From: Clarireedia homoeocarpa
Lineage: Eukaryota; Ascomycota; Leotiomycetes; Helotiales; Rutstroemiaceae
Direction: 5' to 3'
NCBI GenBank assembly: GCA_001465935.1
Contig: LNKV01000006.1
Span: forward strand, 310,001-374,000
DNA length: 64,000 bases
A program made the translations under genes and the position numbers. Below, in pieces: positions 59,189 to 64,000 of the stretch. How positions within the stretch are numbered: the first letter of the stretch is position 1; the number at the start of each line of letters is the position of its first letter. The notes beneath the pieces are model-generated. The model searched no databases and was not told where the DNA came from. It worked only from the letters and a program-made list of their open reading frames with translations.

Positions 59189-59773
59189 AAGAGAAAGTTG
59201 GTTTGGTGTTGATGATCTGCTTGATGCGAAGTCGAATATCCTGAAACGAGATGGAGGAATTTTAACCCCGCGCCCCGGAATTCCAAAACCAACATATTTC
59301 AGAACCGTATAAAAGCATCGAATGTTATCGGCTTGCTGTTGTACCTTTGTGATATTCTTGTTGTGTGTGCCGAAGCATCTGGGCCGCGAAAATGTCGTCT
59401 CCGATTTGCATCATTAGTGGATTTTATATCTAAGGTACTTTACTATACCACTCTAGGCGACTTCTCTACGTCACAAGTACCGCGTTTGGGTTTCTTTGGT
59501 TAGGATACTAGCACATCCTTCTAGTTTGAATGAGAATCTAGCTACAGATAAATCTAACTCGCCGTCCACAAAGATGTTCAGTTTTTCTCCTCCAGCATTG
59601 TCCAAGCAAACATCCTGCCGCGTCAATCACACTGCCAAAGACATTCAGTACCAGCAACACGAAGAAGTTCGCACAGCAAAGTCGCCAGCAGCAAGAGACA
59701 ACCAATAGTCGTCATCGGATCACAATTTCAAACCAACAGCTACAACGGCAACCTAGCTAAGTCGACGCCCACT

Positions 59774-59935
59774 ATGAAGGAAAGGGTTTTGATTCTTCTC
59801 GTCGCCGTAGGTGTTTCGGTGGCATACATAGCACTGATCGCTCTATGCATGTGTATATTTGGCTGGCCATCGGATTACGAGGAGGATGATGAAGAGAACC
59901 TACCGGTCTTCTCGTTGCCGCTGGTAGCTCTGTGA
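59774..59935 (+). CDS. Possible 53-residue single-pass membrane protein
   Basis: A short open frame from ATG at 59774: KERVLILLVAVGVSVAYI, then ALIALCMCIFGW, form one long hydrophobic segment, and an acidic tail (DYEEDDEEN) follows, ending SLPLVAL. The pattern of charged start, single membrane helix and acidic tail is protein-like and similar in style to the small gene 350 bases downstream. There is no independent evidence of expression; it may be one exon of a longer transcript. Confidence 0.3.
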   Translation: MKERVLILLVAVGVSVAYIALIALCMCIFGWPSDYEEDDEENLPVFSLPLVAL

Positions 59936-60278
59936 AATAGCTGATGACAATACTCATGAGGTATTGCAGGCAAAGCATGAACGTGGAAAATATATTATTA
60001 GTAGAAAAGCTTGAGATGCTCTTGCTCAGTGGAGGTAAATTCAGTGTTGGTAAACAGTACGAGGGAAATTTGGAAGGAGCTCAAAGAGATATTATACTTC
60101 TGTAGTAGGGAAGGAGACCTAGGTCAGCTTTGTATAGAAGCAACTTCCTAGTTAAATATCAACAGATACAGTATTAAAGGGCTTCTTTTTGTTTCTCTTC
60201 TTCTTCATTTTTTTAATCATCGATTCATCAAATATCGGAATACATTGACATCATCATTATGCTAAATATTAATATACA
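59936..60278. other. Short intergenic region
   Basis: About 340 bases, A/T-rich, between the two small membrane-protein frames. No gene seen; it would contain the promoter of the 116-residue gene. Confidence 0.5.
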
Positions 60279-60794
60279 ATGTCTCCTGTTAGCGAAGAAT
60301 CATTCTTACATTCGTAAGTACTCAGATCTCTTTTAATATCCAACAAAACTGATATGTAAATAGCCAACACTCCTTCCACAATCGACAGCACAGCCCCGAG
60401 GTTGACGGCGTCCTTGATCCTCCTGCATTTCCTACCCCTCTCGAGCTGGAGGCAGGCCCCGGAGACCGAGTTCCCCCCTCAAGGTACTATCCTTTTCACG
60501 AGATATAAATATAGCAGATACTGAAAGTTATAGATTTCGAGCGGTCGTTAACTTCTTTCGTCGATACGGCCGGGCAAGGAGGGGCGGAACTCGGGATTTG
60601 GGGCCTGTCAGATGGCGGAGGGGTAGGAGGTATGATATAATAGCTATAATAAGCCTCCAGCTTGTTGTTTTGAAGAGTTCTGACTTGTTATAAGATGTAG
60701 GAGGATCAAGGACACCATCATTCTCGGGGCTGCAGTTGTGACGATTGTGGGGGGAGTGTTGGGAATCGTCGAGTTGGCAAAAAAATTTCGTTAG
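60279..60794 (+). CDS. Small 116-residue protein with C-terminal membrane helix
   Basis: Four small exons, 60279-60313, 60364-60483, 60534-60629 and 60695-60794, join in one frame, each intron with GTAAGT, GTACTA or GTATGA donors and AG acceptors. The product starts MSPVSEESFLHSQHSFHNRQ, continues with a Pro/acidic part (LDPPAFPTPLELEAGPGDR), an Arg-rich part (FFRRYGRARRGGTRD, WRRGRRCRRIK) and ends in one hydrophobic helix (TIILGAAVVTIVGGVLGIVEL) plus AKKFR. That layout suggests a tail-anchored membrane protein with positive residues on the cytosolic side. No family recognised. A minus-strand open frame of 89 codons overlaps it completely and is probably spurious. Exons 2 and 4 carry an inverted repeat. 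Confidence 0.5.
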
Positions 60795-61624
60795 CAAAAA
60801 TATAAATTCTCCAGCGTATAACTATCTATGTTCCTATGTAATCTTTCAGTCTAGTGATATATTCACTGTTTCCCAATTGTAACGATTTGAACCGAATCGC
60901 CCCAGGCTGGAACTCCCTATATTACAAACAGGCCTTTGTGAATGCCTAGTGCACACGTGCTATAAGCACGAGGATCTGTTGGTCGTTCCTCGAGGGGGCC
61001 TTGAGATTCGTAGTAAGATCCCAGAATGTGAGGAATTGATATAGAGCACTGTCCTGATTCTATCCGGGAGCTTCGTCTCCGCGACACTATCCAACATCAA
61101 TATCTTCGCAATCATCGTACAGAGAAGACATCGTACCTACCTAAGCTGGATTGATATGGATCTGGCAGTAGTCGCTGAGGAGCCTGACATTTTCGAATCC
61201 GTGTCGATGGCGGATTCATGGGGGACATGGACAACTGTGAGGAAAGCGCGATGTTGATAGTTGGTGGTGGGTGAGGACGTACATCATCACCAACTGGTAA
61301 ACAAACTTATCGTTTTCGATTAACTTTCTCACAGCCAGAAAAATATTGAGATTCTCTCGAAAATAACCCAGGCAGCTGTATTCTTCCTTTCCTTCTAACA
61401 TAAACACCATTTTATACTCCAGTGCGATAAATACCTCCTTGGCTGATTTCAGCAGCAGCAGCAACTCCGACAAGATATATACATAAGTGAGAAAATTAAG
61501 GAGAATAAACTTTTCCTCTCAATCTTCGCCCTGCTCCTCCCAATCTTATAAAACGCCTTAATATCGCGAACGCCTATGCCTTGAACCATAATCCCAGTCC
61601 CCACACAGTCTTTTCCATATTTTA
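60795..61624. other. Intergenic region, no gene seen
   Basis: About 0.8 kb between the small gene and the 3' end of the 377-residue gene. Only a short minus-strand frame (85 codons at 61216-61473) without recognisable character. Confidence 0.55.
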
Positions 61625-62758
61625 TCAGTTTAGAATGGAGTCATCTATACAGAATTTCACAGAAGCCCTAGTAAGACGCGATCCCGGTGGTCTCTCCCTA
61701 CGATTCGGACTATATCCATAGTAAGAACTCGAATCCGAATCTGTTCCATAACTTGACCCGCTATCATACGACGATGGCGGTGCGCGACGCCGATGATGTC
61801 TGCGATGCTTACCGCGACGATGACCGTGCAGCAGAGACTCCGGCTTATTGTGAGCCGGATCCTCATGGTATATTGGCTTGGGCTTGGGCAGATCCGCTTC
61901 GTCAAGTGCTTTGTAATTCTCTGCGAAATCAGGATCGGTAACGACACTCATTTCGTCGTCTTTGATGTCCGGTACCCAGCCTGACATGTTGTTCTTCCAG
62001 TTCTCCTTGGAGTCTTTGATACGTTTTCCGTCCTTATCTCGTGGAGTTTTGACCAGGGCAAGTCGGCGTTCTTTCTTTGCAAGCTCGATGGCTTCTTTCT
62101 GCGCTTTCTCTGCCGCTTCTTGTGCTTCTTTCTTAGCTTTGACGACTTTATCGTTGGTACCCATGCCATCCGGAAGAGGTATTGCTGTGTCGTAGAAGAA
62201 TGGATGGGCCGGAATAGCTTTGTCGTCTGGTCCAACGTAAGCACCAGTCTTCAGTGCTATGCTCTTCCCGAAGTCCTTGAATTTCTTTATTCCTTTGAAG
62301 ATTGCCCACGGTGCTGGAGGGCCATCAGGCTTCTCCGGCTCGGGAATTGAATGAGGCTCAAACAGTCGAGCTTGTAGCATGTGAAGGAAATCGCATGGCT
62401 CCAGTATTTTGTGTTTGATGCACCGCGACACGATCTGACTGATCCAGTAAAGATGACGGGTCCTGCATTTGACCGGTTTTTCTTGCTCAAGCTGTCTAAT
62501 TACCGCTTTAAATCGTCGATAATTCGTTTTGCGTATTCGACCGATGTATACCATACGGCCTGGTAGATGCCGATGAATATATGTAATTTCCTTATCTTCC
62601 TGTCTTGAGCGAGAAAAGCAGTGGAAGTGATTATGTTGTCCCATAACCGCTGTCCGAAAAGACCCCTTGGGTTTTATGTCCAAAGTGAGGGACTGAAAAA
62701 TGACTTTTTGAATTACTTCGCACGCATTACCGTAAAGGAAATAATGACTTCGAGGCAT
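61625..62758 (-). CDS. Hypothetical basic protein with Lys/Glu-rich helix
   Basis: Single open frame of 377 residues. Not recognised. The first 135 residues look folded (NACEVIQKVIFQSLTLDIK, HNHFHCFSRSRQEDKEITYI, RTRHLYWISQIVSRCIKHK). Residues about 205-240 form a likely coiled coil rich in Lys, Glu and Ala (VKAKKEAQEAAEKAQKEAI). The C-terminal 70 residues are Arg/His and Ser/Tyr-rich (HGHRRGKHRRHHRRRA, YGTDSDSSSYYGY). The style resembles the 495-residue gene at 56872-58359 (folded N terminus, basic His-rich tail), but I see no direct sequence similarity. Confidence 0.62.
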   Translation of the reverse strand: MPRSHYFLYGNACEVIQKVIFQSLTLDIKPKGSFRTAVMGQHNHFHCFSRSRQEDKEITYIHRHLPGRMVYIGRIRKTNYRRFKAVIRQLEQEKPVKCRTRHLYWISQIVSRCIKHKILEPCDFLHMLQARLFEPHSIPEPEKPDGPPAPWAIFKGIKKFKDFGKSIALKTGAYVGPDDKAIPAHPFFYDTAIPLPDGMGTNDKVVKAKKEAQEAAEKAQKEAIELAKKERRLALVKTPRDKDGKRIKDSKENWKNNMSGWVPDIKDDEMSVVTDPDFAENYKALDEADLPKPKPIYHEDPAHNKPESLLHGHRRGKHRRHHRRRAPPSSYDSGSSYGTDSDSSSYYGYSPNRRERPPGSRLTRASVKFCIDDSILN

Positions 62759-63771
62759 GGTGACGAGACACCCTAGATGCTTCTAGGCAGCCAAATCTTC
62801 GTGTGAGTGAGTCCAATAGAAACTCGGTTGGTGAGTTTCAGTACAGTAGTGGTAGGAGAGCAATTCGAGCTCAATTTGCGCTGAGGAAAATGAACAACAA
62901 AGCTGTGAGAACTACGACCATAAGACCGGTAGCATGACGAGAGCTCCGTGGCAATTATCCTCTTGCCTCAAAATTTTACGGTCTAATGTTATATTTCAAT
63001 ATATGACGTTACCAGACCGACAGGCCATTAGAAGACCTTCTCATCAATGTAAAAATTTGAAGTGAAGAGAATTCTTTTCGTGCGATCTCTGCCGGCCGTC
63101 TGCAAAGTGGCAGTGCATGACATGTTCGCATCGCCATAAACCAACATCTCGTCTTAAGCCGTAGACTGGGCCAAGATGCGAGACCACAATGCTGAGCCGG
63201 TCTCAAACTTCGGCATACTGTCAAAATTTTCGATGAGTTATGGAAGAGATTGCTTTGTTGGACGGGACGAGAGACATAATACCTCAATCCTGTTCAATCG
63301 TGTGACCAAGCAATTCAGAAAAGATACAGAGAGCAACACGCTATGGAATGAATACAAGATTATCATGCTTTAAATGTGGCGTATCTGGATTCAATTGTAA
63401 TTTCCACGTAGCCAGCCAATTTATAGTGCAGGTAGGTCCTTGACGACTTGAAGAACCACGGTTATCGAAGACTTTTCGCGCAGCGAATACACTTCTCATG
63501 TGAAACCATACACATGTTACAAAGAGCGAAAGAAAGAAGTAGTTGTTATATTTGGGAACAAGAGTTTCAGTTGAAGTTTGGCGTCAGGGAAACCAACGTG
63601 AAAATCTGAATTACGCCAATGAACTCCCACATTCTTTTCTAAAGTTGAATCCAGCCAACGTCCCAATCCCAGTTTCCATGCCCCCTTCCAAGAGAATTTT
63701 CCTTTTCCCCAATCCAGCCCCAAACACCTTTTGTACAATAGAAAACACAGATAAATCCTCAGATCATGCAG
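62759..63771. other. Intergenic region, no gene seen
   Basis: About 1 kb with short open frames on both strands (up to 92 codons) and no recognisable product. Left end should contain the promoter of the 377-residue gene. Confidence 0.55.
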
Positions 63772-64000
63772 TCACATAATTGCCATCCCTGAACCGTGCA
63801 TCCTGTTCGCACTTAACCAGTCGAAACTTCGGTTATCATATATCGGAGAACAGCATTGATCCACTCTACTCGATGCATATTGTAGTTGCGTCGACATATT
63901 CATAGCGGTAGGCTTTTGCAGAACACCTTGAGCGAGGAGGACCTCAACGACTTGGTTGGTCCATTCTTGGTAGTGACGAAGGGAGTTTGCGGGGTCAATT
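63772..64000 (-). CDS. C-terminal end of an unrecognised gene, cut by the window edge
   Basis: The minus strand is open from the right edge to a stop at 63772-63774, giving the last 76 residues: IDPANSLRHYQEWTNQVVEV, then LLAQGVLQKPTAMN and a tail ending RMHGSGMAIM. The first part looks like an amphipathic helix. The composition is protein-like but I cannot name the family; the stop could also lie in an intron. Confidence 0.4.
   Translation of the reverse strand, partial: IDPANSLRHYQEWTNQVVEVLLAQGVLQKPTAMNMSTQLQYASSRVDQCCSPIYDNRSFDWLSANRMHGSGMAIM

Larger units (their letters stand above)
58360..59773. other. Intergenic region with short tandem repeats
   Basis: About 1.4 kb with no convincing gene. 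It holds a five-copy 10-base array at 58811-58860 and two 20-base units at 59149-59188. An open frame at 59496-59708 (70 codons) could be a leader peptide or part of a small gene but has no supporting pattern. Confidence 0.5.

Noticed and set aside
60528..60797. 89-codon minus-strand frame
   Set aside because: Antisense to the four-exon small gene; its LDPP-like word arises from the inverted repeat.

Overview
The window looks like nuclear DNA of a filamentous ascomycete. Genes carry short introns (about 40-140 bases) with GT...AG ends, intergenic stretches are long, and families typical of Pezizomycotina are present (SREBP of the SrbA type, siroheme nitrite reductase with a Rieske tail, UstYa oxidase, Zn2Cys6 regulator). 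Protein flavour suggests Leotiomycetes, perhaps a Botrytis/Sclerotinia relative; that placement is an inference. For all multi-exon genes I assigned splice junctions by eye and checked that the reading frame closes across every junction.

Layout. 1-2.3 kb: biotin-protein ligase (+). 2.5-3.6 kb: UstYa-like (DUF3328) oxidase (-). 4.5-6.4 kb: secreted GH47 alpha-1,2-mannosidase (-). 7.5-9.3 kb: Zn2Cys6 transcription factor (-). 10.1-10.8 kb: decayed RTA1-family gene. 11.7-33.9 kb: five genes that match the galactosaminogalactan (GAG) exopolysaccharide system described in Aspergillus fumigatus, in the order gtb3 (-), agd3 (+), ega3 (+), sph3 (-), uge3 (+). 34.5-42.1 kb: a 2414-residue membrane protein with a long disordered tail full of Leu-Trp motifs (-). 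44.2-47.1 kb: SREBP/SrbA (+). 48.6-52.1 kb: nitrite reductase niiA (+). 52.7-56.2 kb: Ser/Pro-rich protein of unknown function (+). 56.9-62.8 kb: two unrecognised basic proteins (-) and one or two very small membrane-protein genes (+). The right edge cuts an unrecognised gene (-).

How the central genes fit together. Uge3 would make UDP-galactose and UDP-GalNAc. Gtb3, a roughly 3000-residue membrane protein with a family 4 glycosyltransferase at its C terminus, would polymerise and probably extrude the chain. Secreted Agd3 would remove acetyl groups from GalNAc, making the polymer cationic and adhesive. Ega3 (GH114) and Sph3 (GH135) would cut deacetylated and acetylated galactosamine stretches respectively. 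The set appears complete, each enzyme keeps the family motifs I could check, and the two divergent pairs (gtb3/agd3 and sph3/uge3) share intergenic promoter regions. This is the most notable system in the window. The 2414-residue Leu-Trp repeat protein just beyond uge3 is the most unusual single gene.
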